From the NCBI GenBank assembly GCA_002500485.1, contig DLRJ01000147.1, positions 1-18,139 of the forward strand: a stretch of DNA of 18,139 nt, written 5' to 3'. The stretch's first letter is position 1. Each line of letters begins with the position of its first letter. The notes under the pieces were generated by a model, which saw nothing but the letters and a program-made list of their open reading frames with translations, searched no databases and was not told the origin of the DNA. The position numbers and the translations under genes are program-made. This document shows positions 1 to 7,205 of this stretch, piece after piece. The DNA comes from Dehalococcoidia bacterium UBA7891 (GTDB lineage: Bacteria > Chloroflexota > Dehalococcoidia > Lucifugimonadales > UBA826).

Positions 1-1
1 G

Positions 2-1390
2 TGCGAGGACGCACAAGCCAGCTTGGAATATGCTTTAAATCCTCCAGAAGGAATTTTGCACTCAGGGCCAAGAGCAGCCCTAGGTCACTATGAGAAATCA
101 TCGTGTGTTGACGACTATACGTTTAAGGTTGAATTTAAGGAAGCTCTAGCTAGAACACTGCCTCAGTTCGCAGGAATGCTAGGTTCCCCTAATAATATGG
201 ACAAGGACTTCATTGCCTATATAAGGCAGGAAGGTACTCATCCTGACCTAGAAATTGCATACATCGACATGCTCGATGAGACTACACCTGAAACATTCTT
301 GTTTGGAACAGGAACAGGAGCTTTTGTTCCTACTGAATTTGAGGTTGACGTGCAGTCTAAGGTCAGGGCAAACCCTGACTACTGGAGAGAGGGACTGCCT
401 TTGACTGAAGGTCAAGATCAGTTCATCATCACAGACGCCACAGCTAGATTCTCTGCCCTTATCACAGGACAGACTGATTACTATGGTGAAGGTAGCGCAT
501 CTCTGCTGCCAGCTCACGTAGAGCAAATAAAAGCACGATTTGCAGATAAATTCACGATTATGCCAGCCCTCCATTCTTGGGGTAAAGGCATCCAGATCAA
601 CATGGAAAGAGAGCCATTTAACGATGCTAAGATCAGAATGGCAATGCACTTAGCGCTCGACCGTGATGACTGGGTAGATTTCAACATGGCCGCTGGCGTG
701 TCAGGTGTGCATAGGCACACCCTGTGGATGCCACCAGGAAGTATCTGGGCTCTGCCAGATTCCGAGCTAGGCGAATTGCCTGGCTGGAGAAGAGGTGACG
801 GAAAGGTCGCTGACATAGCAGAGGCAAATCGTTTAGTAGATGAAGTGCTTGGAGCTGGAAACAGATTCAGCGTTGAATGTATGGCACAAAGTGCACAGAT
901 GTACATAGACGGATGCTTATATTTCCAGGACCAGATGAGTAGAAACCTTGACGTAGAAGTAACTATTGCCTCTGTAGAAAGTGCTGTACAAAGCACTCGT
1001 GGTAAAGAGGCCGACTACGACATTCACTATGGTTCCAAGGTTAGAACCAACGTTGCTGACCCAGATGACTTCTACATGATTCACTTGGTCAAAGACAAAG
1101 AAAGCTGGTACTACCGTGGCACAGGCCGAGAAACTGCTGACCCAGAATTGGCAGCCAGGCTAGAAAAATTAGCTCTTGAACAGTCCAGTGAACTGGATGT
1201 GGCAAAACGTGTAGAACTAGTGCACGACATAGAGAGAATCTTGGCAACAGAGGCCATGTACTCTATTCCATATCCATGGACCTACATATTCCCAGCCTGG
1301 TCGAATGAAGTTAAAGGCTGGCAATTGTATCCTCACCCATCCCAGAATAAATGGGCACAGTGGGAGAGGATGTGGTTAGACAGAAACTAA
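2..1390 (+). CDS. ABC transporter substrate-binding protein, family 5 (5' truncated)
   Basis: This is the C-terminal 462 residues of an extracytoplasmic solute-binding protein that would capture a peptide, sugar or similar ligand outside the membrane for an ABC importer. The frame is open to the window edge, so the true start and any lipoprotein signal lie upstream; the TTG at 23 is only the first internal start-like codon. Family 5 hallmarks are visible: a segment like 'dytv.f.l..p' near visible residues 37-50, RANPDYW near 123-128, then 'dATARFSALITGQTDYY', and 'PFNDAKIRMAMHLALDRDDW' at about 203-223, matching the usual 'PFxDxrVRqAxxlAxDR'. The two permeases downstream fit as membrane partners. 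The ligand cannot be told from sequence. Family membership is secure. Confidence 0.9.
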   Translation, partial: CEDAQASLEYALNPPEGILHSGPRAALGHYEKSSCVDDYTFKVEFKEALARTLPQFAGMLGSPNNMDKDFIAYIRQEGTHPDLEIAYIDMLDETTPETFLFGTGTGAFVPTEFEVDVQSKVRANPDYWREGLPLTEGQDQFIITDATARFSALITGQTDYYGEGSASLLPAHVEQIKARFADKFTIMPALHSWGKGIQINMEREPFNDAKIRMAMHLALDRDDWVDFNMAAGVSGVHRHTLWMPPGSIWALPDSELGELPGWRRGDGKVADIAEANRLVDEVLGAGNRFSVECMAQSAQMYIDGCLYFQDQMSRNLDVEVTIASVESAVQSTRGKEADYDIHYGSKVRTNVADPDDFYMIHLVKDKESWYYRGTGRETADPELAARLEKLALEQSSELDVAKRVELVHDIERILATEAMYSIPYPWTYIFPAWSNEVKGWQLYPHPSQNKWAQWERMWLDRN

Positions 1391-1405
1391 CCATATAAAT
1401 AGTTT

Positions 1406-1450
1406 CGAAGGGTGAGGCCGAGTCAAATATACTCGCAGTCTCACTCTTCG
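1406..1450 (+). other. Stem-loop just after the solute-binding protein gene
   Basis: CGAAGGGTGAG (1406-1416) pairs with CTCACTCTTCG (1440-1450) through 11 bp with one G-U pair. An inner CGAGT/ACTCG stem (1419-1423 with 1431-1435) extends it. It starts 16 bases after the stop codon. No T-run follows, so it may be a 3'-end stabiliser or factor-dependent terminator rather than a classical intrinsic terminator. Confidence 0.55.
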
Positions 1451-1465
1451 ATGACAAAAAAAATA

Positions 1466-1507
1466 GAAAGCGGCTCGCTAACCCGGAAAGGTCAGCGAGC
1501 CGCTTTC
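1466..1507 (+). terminator. Strong GC-rich hairpin between binding-protein and permease genes
   Basis: GAAAGCGGCTCGCT (1466-1479) and AGCGAGCCGCTTTC (1494-1507) form a perfect 14-bp stem around a 14-base loop that can pair further (ACC/GGT). An A-run (1456-1463) precedes it and no T-run follows on this strand. It probably ends or attenuates transcription between the abundant binding protein and the permeases, or protects the upstream mRNA 3' end. A terminator acting on the minus strand is possible because the A-run reads as T there, but no minus gene ends here. Confidence 0.6.
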
Positions 1508-1540
1508 AAGTAACAACTTAACTAGATAGCTTCAAAATAG

Positions 1541-1578
1541 CTTACTCTCCCTTTCATATATATAATGCAGCGAGTAAG
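1541..1578 (+). promoter_or_regulatory. Candidate permease promoter: TATAAT -10 flanked by an inverted repeat
   Basis: A perfect TATAAT lies at 1561-1566, about 45 bases before the permease ATG; no good -35 hexamer is seen at the right distance. It is bracketed by CTTACTC (1541-1547) and GAGTAAG (1572-1578), a 7-bp inverted repeat that could be an operator. This implies the permeases can be transcribed separately from the binding protein. Confidence 0.4.
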
Positions 1579-1610
1579 AATAAGAAACACCACAGCAGGG
1601 AACAGGCAAA

Positions 1611-2576
1611 ATGAAGGAATATTTGATTCGAAGACTCCTCTTTGGAGTATTGACCCTATTCACAGTTTCTGCGTTGATTTTTGCCCTGCTAAGAATCGCC
1701 CCTGGTGATGTAGCCTTAATGATCGCAGAAGCAAACTCCGGCGGTGAGGGAATTGATGTTTCGGAAGAAGACTTAGAAGAAATACGTGAAAAACTCGGAC
1801 TTAATGCCCCTTTACATATTCAATATGGCACCTGGATAAAAGGATACGTAGTTGGTGATTGGGGTGACTCACTATTTACAGGAAGGGATGTTTTTGACGA
1901 ATTTAAATTAAAGTTCCCAGTAACACTTGAACTAGTGATATTTTCTCAGATAATCGCCATTATTTTGGGTCTTCCAGCGGGAATAATTATGGCTCTCAAG
2001 CAAGATTCATGGCTGGATTACAGTATTCGTGTAGCGTCTTTAGCTGGTCTGTCATTACCATCCTTCTGGAGTGCCACATTACTTTTATTAGGCGGCGCAT
2101 ATTTTTTTATGTGGAATCCACAATTGGGCTCATTCGCAATAACAGAAGAGCCGTGGCAGAACATACAACAGTTCTTCTGGCCATCGATAATGCTTGGCTA
2201 CATCAGCGCGTCCACAAAAGCGCGAATGATGAGATCAACCATGTTGGAGGTCCTAAGACAAGATTACATCCGCACAGCAAAGGCAAAAGGTCTCACCACG
2301 TACGTAGTTACCGCCCGGCATGCACTTAAAAACGCATTCATTCCTGTGATAACAGTAATCGGTATAACTACTGCACTCGCGCTGGGTGGCTCAGTTGTAA
2401 TGGAAAGGGTTTTTTCAATGCCTGGACTTGGAAGTTTTATCCTTGAGGGAATGCTTGCTAGAGACTTTCCAATAGTACAGTCAATTACCCTTTTCTTTGC
2501 TATAGCTGTGGTATTTGTAAACTTACTAATAGATATTTCATACGGGTGGTTTGACCCTCGAGTGAGATATCAATAA
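1611..2576 (+). CDS. ABC transporter permease, DppB/OppB type
   Basis: Inner-membrane permease subunit of a peptide/nickel/opine-type ABC importer, forming the channel with the DppC-type protein encoded next. At 321 residues it has the normal length. It starts with the typical 'YLIRRLLFGVLTLFTVS' first membrane segment, then a periplasmic loop with 'APGD' near residue 30 and 'LGLNAPLHIQYGTWIKG' near 62-78. Several membrane segments follow. The cytoplasmic EAA loop, which contacts the ATPase, is 'DYIRTAKAKGL' at about 218-228, and the 'GGSVVMERVFSMPGLGSF' motif lies near the C-terminus. The next gene begins 21 bases after the stop. No ATPase gene follows, so the ATP-binding subunits must be encoded elsewhere. 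The substrate is unknown. Confidence 0.93.
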   Translation: MKEYLIRRLLFGVLTLFTVSALIFALLRIAPGDVALMIAEANSGGEGIDVSEEDLEEIREKLGLNAPLHIQYGTWIKGYVVGDWGDSLFTGRDVFDEFKLKFPVTLELVIFSQIIAIILGLPAGIIMALKQDSWLDYSIRVASLAGLSLPSFWSATLLLLGGAYFFMWNPQLGSFAITEEPWQNIQQFFWPSIMLGYISASTKARMMRSTMLEVLRQDYIRTAKAKGLTTYVVTARHALKNAFIPVITVIGITTALALGGSVVMERVFSMPGLGSFILEGMLARDFPIVQSITLFFAIAVVFVNLLIDISYGWFDPRVRYQ

Positions 2577-2597
2577 ATCGGAAGCATAGGGAACTAA

Positions 2598-3515
2598 ATG
2601 TCAACAGAATTAGCACAAATTGCGGACTCAACTCCTTCATTACCGATAAGACTACTGTCAGCTTCTTTGAAGTTTACAGCGAGGCGTCCTTTGGCGGCAG
2701 CTGGGCTTTTTATCATTATCATTATGTGCTTTATGGCAGCAGCAGCGGAATTAATTACCTGGTATGACCCCATTGAATGGCGACTTTTTGATAAACTCCA
2801 GAGTCCTTTAAGTTCAAGTGAAAGGGAGCCATTTTCAACCTTCCTTATGGGAACCGATGACAAAGGCAGGGATATTTGGGCTCAGATGGCCATTGGGGCA
2901 CAAGTATCACTAATGGTCGGCTTTCTCTCCGTAGCATTTGGATCAGGGCTTGGGGGGGTTCTCGGTGTGATTAGCGCATGGTTCGGCGGAAAAACAGATC
3001 AGATTATACAAAGAGCCATGGACGCCTTAATGTCAATTCCAACCTTAATTTTAGCGTTGGCTGTTACTTCAGTGTTGGGGCAGACCATAGAAAATATAAT
3101 AGTCGCTGTTGGAGTAGTTCAAATACCACGAGCAAATAGGGTTGTCCGGGCTCAGGCTCTGACCGTCAAAGAAACTCAATACGTGGATGCCGCCAGGGCC
3201 ATTGGTGCGAACAATATCCGCATAATGGTTCAGCATATTACCCCACAGTGTGTTGCACCTTTTTTGATAATAGCAACGAGTGCATTGGGTATTGCCATAT
3301 TGACAGAAGCCTCTCTTAGTTATTTGGGACTCGGAGTACCGCCACCTAGACCATCATGGGGTGGTATGTTGTCCGGCGCAGCGAGAGACTATTTTATCCT
3401 TGCACCTTGGATGGCAATTTGGCCTGGGGTAGGTTTATCCCTTTCCGTATATGGCTTCAACCTTTTCGGAGATGGGTTAAGGGACGCCTTGGATCCAAGG
3501 CTGAGGGGCACCTAA
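2598..3515 (+). CDS. ABC transporter permease, DppC/OppC type
   Basis: Second membrane subunit of the importer, 305 residues. It has a cytoplasmic N-terminal tail and first membrane helix (about 32-55), and the conserved 'MGTDDKGRDIWAQ' motif at about 84-96 (family 'lGTDxxGRDvlsR'). The EAA loop is 'QYVDAARAIGANNIRIMVQH' at about 194-213, and 'LSYLGLGVPPPRPSWGGML' and 'GDGLRDALDPRLRG' close the protein. These are textbook features of the DppC half of the pair. An AGGGA sequence precedes the ATG. The gene is last in its operon; a bidirectional hairpin terminator follows 19 bases after the stop. Confidence 0.94.
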   Translation: MSTELAQIADSTPSLPIRLLSASLKFTARRPLAAAGLFIIIIMCFMAAAAELITWYDPIEWRLFDKLQSPLSSSEREPFSTFLMGTDDKGRDIWAQMAIGAQVSLMVGFLSVAFGSGLGGVLGVISAWFGGKTDQIIQRAMDALMSIPTLILALAVTSVLGQTIENIIVAVGVVQIPRANRVVRAQALTVKETQYVDAARAIGANNIRIMVQHITPQCVAPFLIIATSALGIAILTEASLSYLGLGVPPPRPSWGGMLSGAARDYFILAPWMAIWPGVGLSLSVYGFNLFGDGLRDALDPRLRGT

Positions 3516-3534
3516 CCTCCACTTAAAGCAAAAC

Positions 3535-3570
3535 AATAAAAGACCTGGGATTTACCTCAGGTCTTTTATT
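3535..3570. terminator. Bidirectional intrinsic terminator
   Basis: AATAAAAGACCTG (3535-3547) and CAGGTCTTTTATT (3558-3570) form a perfect 13-bp stem with a short loop. The T-rich arm on each strand gives U-runs in both directions. It sits between the convergent permease gene and TPP-enzyme gene, and its right arm shares two bases with the TAA stop codon of the minus-strand gene. Confidence 0.85.
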
Positions 3571-5290
3571 ACTTCATCCGATACTGCTGATCGGCTACGC
3601 CACCTTCCGGTAACCCAAGAGGAAGGCGAATATCTAGTAAATAAGGTCTGTTTTGTTTCATGACTATTTCAAGCGCTTTTTCGATCGTCTGATTCAGCTT
3701 ATCTTCATCATCAACTCTTTCACCTTCCATGCCAAATGCCTCCGCAATCTTAACGGGGTCTATACCATCTAAAACAACGCCTTGATAATTACCCGTGTCC
3801 GACATTCTGCCGCCACTCTGACCAAAGAATCCAGCTACGATTCCATAGGCTCCGTTATTAGGTATTACGTAGAGAAGGGGCACGTTATGATGTACCGCTG
3901 TCCACAGTCCTGAATCGGCATAATAAAGGGATCCATCACCTACTAACCCAATGACAGGCTTTTCGCCAACCGCCAATTTTGCACCAATGCCGGCTCCTAC
4001 GCCCCATCCTTCTGATCCACCAGCCCCTTTCATCAAAATGTTATTTCGTTCTGACAATCCCGGACCCACGGCATCATACCTCGCAGCAAATTGCTCATTG
4101 GTAATATATCCTCCCCCTATTTTTTCTAATTCTGTATCTATTGCATCGACTAGAAGGGTAGCTCGCACCCTACCTTTTTCATAGGACGGCATCAAAGAAT
4201 CTCGAAGTTTAGAACGTTGCTGTTCCACGAGGGTTAAAGTTTTCTCTCTTCGTTTAGAGTATCTATCTGCCTTGTAGTCGTTTTTGGCTATTTCTAGCAT
4301 TCTCGATATAGAGGAGGCCTCATCAGCAATGATTCCCATTTCTAACCCGGGATAGTTTTTCAAATATTCCAAACCAGATCCCAAAGCCAAAATTTGTTTG
4401 GTCTTTCTCAGAGGATCAAAATCTTCCTTTTTCCCCGAACCTTGATGCCTTACCCCAAGGGAGATAATTACATCAGGCTCGTATGAGTCGAAAGCCGTAT
4501 TTGACATGCCAATGTGCTGGGGATGTTTGAGGGAAATACCTCTTAGGTCAGTTTCCGGTGAGGCGATTACCGTTCCAAAATGAGTAGCCAGTTCTGCAGC
4601 CAATTTGTCGCCTCCACTTTTCCAAACCCCATCGCCCACATATAGAAGGGGCTTATCTGCTTTATCAAGAGCATCAAGTATTTTTACAATGTCTTGATCC
4701 GTTGCATTTCCCGCCTTTATGTTTTTGGCACCGCCGTGAATTATCTCTGTTGAAACCTGTTGGTTTTCCAGCATTTTGTCATATACTGCCAAATGAACCG
4801 GACCAAAAGGTGGAGTCGTTGCTACCCTCAATGCTCGGTCAACAGCCGCAGGAAGGCCCTCAGGTTCAATTACTGTCCATGTTTCCTTTACCATGGGGAC
4901 TGAAATCGAGGCAGGGCTATAACTTGAATCCAAATCTAGATTTATTCTATCTGTAAAACTGCCTGTGTCTCCAGCAAAGGTAATTACAACTACAGGTAGA
5001 CCTCCAAACCAAATGTTATATAGCTGCCCCATGCATTGGGCCAACCCTGCACCTAAATGAACCACCATGACGGCGGGTTCACTATTTACTTGAGTATATG
5101 CTCCTGCCATGGAAGCCACTGAGCCTTCATGCAGTGCCAAAATCCCATCAATATTGGGGTTGCTGTTCAAAGCATCAAAAAATAACGCCTCTCTAGATCC
5201 TGAATTGTAGAAAACATATTTAATTCCCGAAGCTACTAGCTGCTCGACTAACACTTCGGAGGGTGTTCCTGTAATAGATGTGGTTAACAT
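3569..5290 (-). CDS. Thiamine-diphosphate-dependent enzyme, acetolactate synthase / benzoylformate decarboxylase-like
   Basis: A 573-residue enzyme of the POX/AHAS fold that uses thiamine diphosphate and Mg2+ to decarboxylate or ligate 2-oxo acids. The N-terminal pyrimidine-binding domain carries the activating glutamate in 'ALHEGS' (E55). The middle domain is about 190-345. The C-terminal diphosphate-binding domain has the motif GDGS at 451-454 ending in NN at 478-479, preceded by 'GSEGWGVGAGIGAKLA'. A GGAG Shine-Dalgarno lies about 9 bases before the ATG. No acetolactate synthase small subunit or branched-chain operon is nearby, so a catabolic role (benzoylformate decarboxylase-like or sulfopyruvate decarboxylase-like) is as likely as valine synthesis. 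An MFS exporter diverges from the same spacer. The cofactor family is certain; the substrate is not. Confidence 0.88.
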   Translation of the reverse strand: MLTTSITGTPSEVLVEQLVASGIKYVFYNSGSREALFFDALNSNPNIDGILALHEGSVASMAGAYTQVNSEPAVMVVHLGAGLAQCMGQLYNIWFGGLPVVVITFAGDTGSFTDRINLDLDSSYSPASISVPMVKETWTVIEPEGLPAAVDRALRVATTPPFGPVHLAVYDKMLENQQVSTEIIHGGAKNIKAGNATDQDIVKILDALDKADKPLLYVGDGVWKSGGDKLAAELATHFGTVIASPETDLRGISLKHPQHIGMSNTAFDSYEPDVIISLGVRHQGSGKKEDFDPLRKTKQILALGSGLEYLKNYPGLEMGIIADEASSISRMLEIAKNDYKADRYSKRREKTLTLVEQQRSKLRDSLMPSYEKGRVRATLLVDAIDTELEKIGGGYITNEQFAARYDAVGPGLSERNNILMKGAGGSEGWGVGAGIGAKLAVGEKPVIGLVGDGSLYYADSGLWTAVHHNVPLLYVIPNNGAYGIVAGFFGQSGGRMSDTGNYQGVVLDGIDPVKIAEAFGMEGERVDDEDKLNQTIEKALEIVMKQNRPYLLDIRLPLGLPEGGVADQQYRMK

Positions 5291-5320
5291 GTTTTTTGGC
5301 TCCTTTTTTACTCCAGACGC

Positions 5321-5330
5321 AGTATATACT
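5321..5330. promoter_or_regulatory. Palindromic candidate -10 element serving two divergent genes
   Basis: AGTATATACT is a perfect 10-bp palindrome and therefore contains TATACT on both strands. It is the only -10-like element in the 45-base spacer between the TPP-enzyme gene and the MFS gene. Convincing -35 hexamers are not visible. If used rightward, transcription would start near 5337, at or after the GTG at 5336, favouring the later MFS start. Confidence 0.3.
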
Positions 5331-5335
5331 CAAAG

Positions 5336-6856
5336 GTGCAGGCACGGTACGCTAAGAGTACAATTAATGTGATGTTGAAACTTGCGTACTCTTCCTCCAA
5401 CTACAAATGGCTGGTTTTCGCCGCAATTGGGTTGGGCTCACTGACTAATGTGATTCATCATGGAAGTATCAGTATCGCTCTACCAACAATTGCCAGAGAA
5501 TTTGACGTATCCTTAACCACGATTCAATGGGTCGTTCTGGCCGAATCCTTAACCATCAGTGCGTTGTTATTACCGATGGGACGCCTATCCGATATTATCG
5601 GCAGAAAACCAATGTATTTATTAGGTGTTGTGCTATTTGGTTCAATGGCCCTATTTTCGGGCAGTTCCCCAGCTATTGCCCAGTACCTCGGGTATGCTCA
5701 CCCCATCATGTTGATGATTCCCTTTCGCATTTTTCAAGGAGTTGGAGCAGCAATGACCCAAGCCAACGGAATGGCAATGGTAACCTCTGTATTCTCAGAC
5801 CGAGAACGGGGAAAAGGGCTGGGAGCTCATGGAAGCATTATTGGTACGGGGGGGATAATCGGTCCAATAGTAGGAGGGTTTCTAGTAACCTACGCTAGCT
5901 GGCATTGGATTTTTTGGATTAATGTACCGTTGTGTGCCATCACATTTTTAGGTACGGCGCTTTTATTGGATTCATCAAGGTTTCGGGGAGCGACTCAAGG
6001 AGATAAAAGCTTTGATTGGCTGGGGGCGACTTTATCCTCTTCCACCCTCCTTGTGTTCCTTCTCACCTTATCAAATGGGGCTGAGTTGGGATGGTTCTCT
6101 CTTCCTATTATGGCAGGTTTCCTGATTTTTATTGGACTAATTACAACTTTTATTTGGTGGGAATTAAAATCATCCTCACCTATGCTGGATTTGTCTTTAT
6201 TCCGCAGTAGACTATTTTCAGTGGGAATTGGCTCTAGCTACATCTCTTTCTTAGGGGTAACGTCCTTCCGATTTCTAATTACGTTTTACCTTCAAGCCGC
6301 TTTAAGGCTAACCCCGGCACAAATTTCATGGGTGCTCATTCCAAATGCTATAAGCCGTATCATCTTAGGTCCATTAAGTGGCAACCTATCTGATAAATAT
6401 GGTACTAAGCTATTCACCACCTTAGGATTATTACTTGCAGGGTGTGGATTATTATTGATGGCTTTTATGGCTGATAGTACCCCGATTTGGTTCGTTATTT
6501 TAGCCATTGTGATTATGAGCTCAGGGTCTGGAATATTTATGTCTCCCAATAGCGCTGCCATCTTCTCTTCTGCCACTGGAAATAAATACGGTGTTACATC
6601 TGCTTTAGTCAATCTCTCCCGAAACTCCGGTAACGTTACAGGTATCGCTATAGCTACAGCTATAGTTAGTGGAACAATGATTTCTGCTGGTTTTTCTTCA
6701 AATGTAGAGGAGGTCATGATAGCTGAGACCGGAAGCAGAATCTTAAGCACTTTTATATCGGGAATGCGATTAGTATTTCTTTTGATGGCTATTCTCCAAT
6801 TCATCTCTTCGATCGGCCATTTGACGACATCAAGAGCGCCGCTCTCAGAAACCTAA
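5336..6856 (+). CDS. MFS transporter, DHA2 (EmrB/QacA) type drug or metabolite exporter
   Basis: An inner-membrane proton-driven exporter, up to 506 residues, with enough hydrophobic segments for the 14-helix DHA2 topology. MFS motif A is clear in the first cytoplasmic loop ('GRLSDIIGRK'). The antiporter motif C region reads 'GIIGPIVGGFL', followed by 'SWHWIFWINVP', typical of the EmrB family. A second motif-A-like sequence, 'GNLSDKYGTK', lies in the C-terminal half. The GTG at 5336 has no Shine-Dalgarno. The GTG at 5369 or ATG at 5372, giving about 495 residues with a 12-residue lead into helix 1, is at least as likely. It diverges from the TPP enzyme and may export a related compound, which is inference only. 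Confidence 0.88.
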   Translation: MQARYAKSTINVMLKLAYSSSNYKWLVFAAIGLGSLTNVIHHGSISIALPTIAREFDVSLTTIQWVVLAESLTISALLLPMGRLSDIIGRKPMYLLGVVLFGSMALFSGSSPAIAQYLGYAHPIMLMIPFRIFQGVGAAMTQANGMAMVTSVFSDRERGKGLGAHGSIIGTGGIIGPIVGGFLVTYASWHWIFWINVPLCAITFLGTALLLDSSRFRGATQGDKSFDWLGATLSSSTLLVFLLTLSNGAELGWFSLPIMAGFLIFIGLITTFIWWELKSSSPMLDLSLFRSRLFSVGIGSSYISFLGVTSFRFLITFYLQAALRLTPAQISWVLIPNAISRIILGPLSGNLSDKYGTKLFTTLGLLLAGCGLLLMAFMADSTPIWFVILAIVIMSSGSGIFMSPNSAAIFSSATGNKYGVTSALVNLSRNSGNVTGIAIATAIVSGTMISAGFSSNVEEVMIAETGSRILSTFISGMRLVFLLMAILQFISSIGHLTTSRAPLSET

Positions 6857-6875
6857 TTCATGAATTCAATATGGA

Positions 6876-6904
6876 TTGACGGACGTATGAATTATTCTTA
6901 TCAT
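6876..6904 (+). promoter_or_regulatory. Sigma-70-type promoter of the HTH gene
   Basis: TTGACG (6876-6881) and TATCAT (6899-6904) are separated by exactly 17 bases, each matching 5 of 6 consensus bases. Start would be near 6911, giving an 80-base leader that contains the inverted repeat at 6943-6963. Confidence 0.6.
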
Positions 6905-6942
6905 AAATAGTCTAATTAGTTACATAAATACTGAATATATAT

Positions 6943-6963
6943 GTCATATTAGTTTAATATGAC
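6943..6963. repeat. Perfect inverted repeat upstream of the HTH gene (candidate operator)
   Basis: GTCATATTA (6943-6951) and TAATATGAC (6955-6963) are perfect 9-bp arms with a 3-base spacer. It lies 30 bases before the HTH start codon, downstream of the promoter at 6876-6904, where a repressor could block transcription. It could instead fold as an AT-rich hairpin in the leader. It may be bound by the adjacent HTH protein, but that is inference. Confidence 0.5.
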
Positions 6964-6992
6964 TTAGTATAAAGCCTCAGGGAGGTGTAGCC

Positions 6993-7187
6993 GTGGTCAG
7001 CAACGATCTTATGACTACCAAGGAATTAGCAGATTATCTGCAACTGGATAGAATGACTATTTATAAGTTATTAAAGGCTGGTGATATCCCGGCTAACAGA
7101 GTAGGGCATCAGTGGCGATTTTTCCGATCTGATATTGACGAGTGGATTCGTTCAAAAAAGGTCGACTTAAACACGATTCAAATTTAG
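6993..7187 (+). CDS. Excisionase-family helix-turn-helix DNA-binding protein
   Basis: A 64-residue protein that is almost entirely one MerR-like winged HTH of the excisionase (HTH_17/BldC-like) family. The pattern is 'MTTKELADYLQLDRMTIYKL' at about 7-26, then 'GDIPANRVGHQWRFFRSDIDEWI' at about 31-53. The GTG start is supported by a strong GGGAGGTG Shine-Dalgarno at 6980-6987; an ATG at 7011 is a weaker alternative. There is no ligand-binding domain, so it would act as a small DNA-binding or architectural regulator. No integrase or phage gene is near, so a role in excision is not indicated. The upstream inverted repeat may be its site. It converges with the AhpD-like gene. Confidence 0.85.
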   Translation: MVSNDLMTTKELADYLQLDRMTIYKLLKAGDIPANRVGHQWRFFRSDIDEWIRSKKVDLNTIQI

Positions 7188-7205
7188 GTCTGTAATTTCT
7201 TTTGT

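Noticed and set aside
514..996. 160-residue minus-strand open frame inside the solute-binding protein gene
   Set aside because: It is antisense to a clear family 5 binding protein and its composition shows no domain; the same applies to other antisense frames such as 6292-6804 and 15939-16271.
3569..5290. Biosynthetic acetolactate synthase IlvB
   Set aside because: The fold matches, but no small subunit or branched-chain genes are nearby and the sequence does not allow that specific assignment; only the TPP-enzyme family is claimed.
6993..7187. Phage or integrative element suggested by an excisionase-type gene
   Set aside because: No integrase, attachment-site repeat, tRNA gene or phage gene is present in the window.
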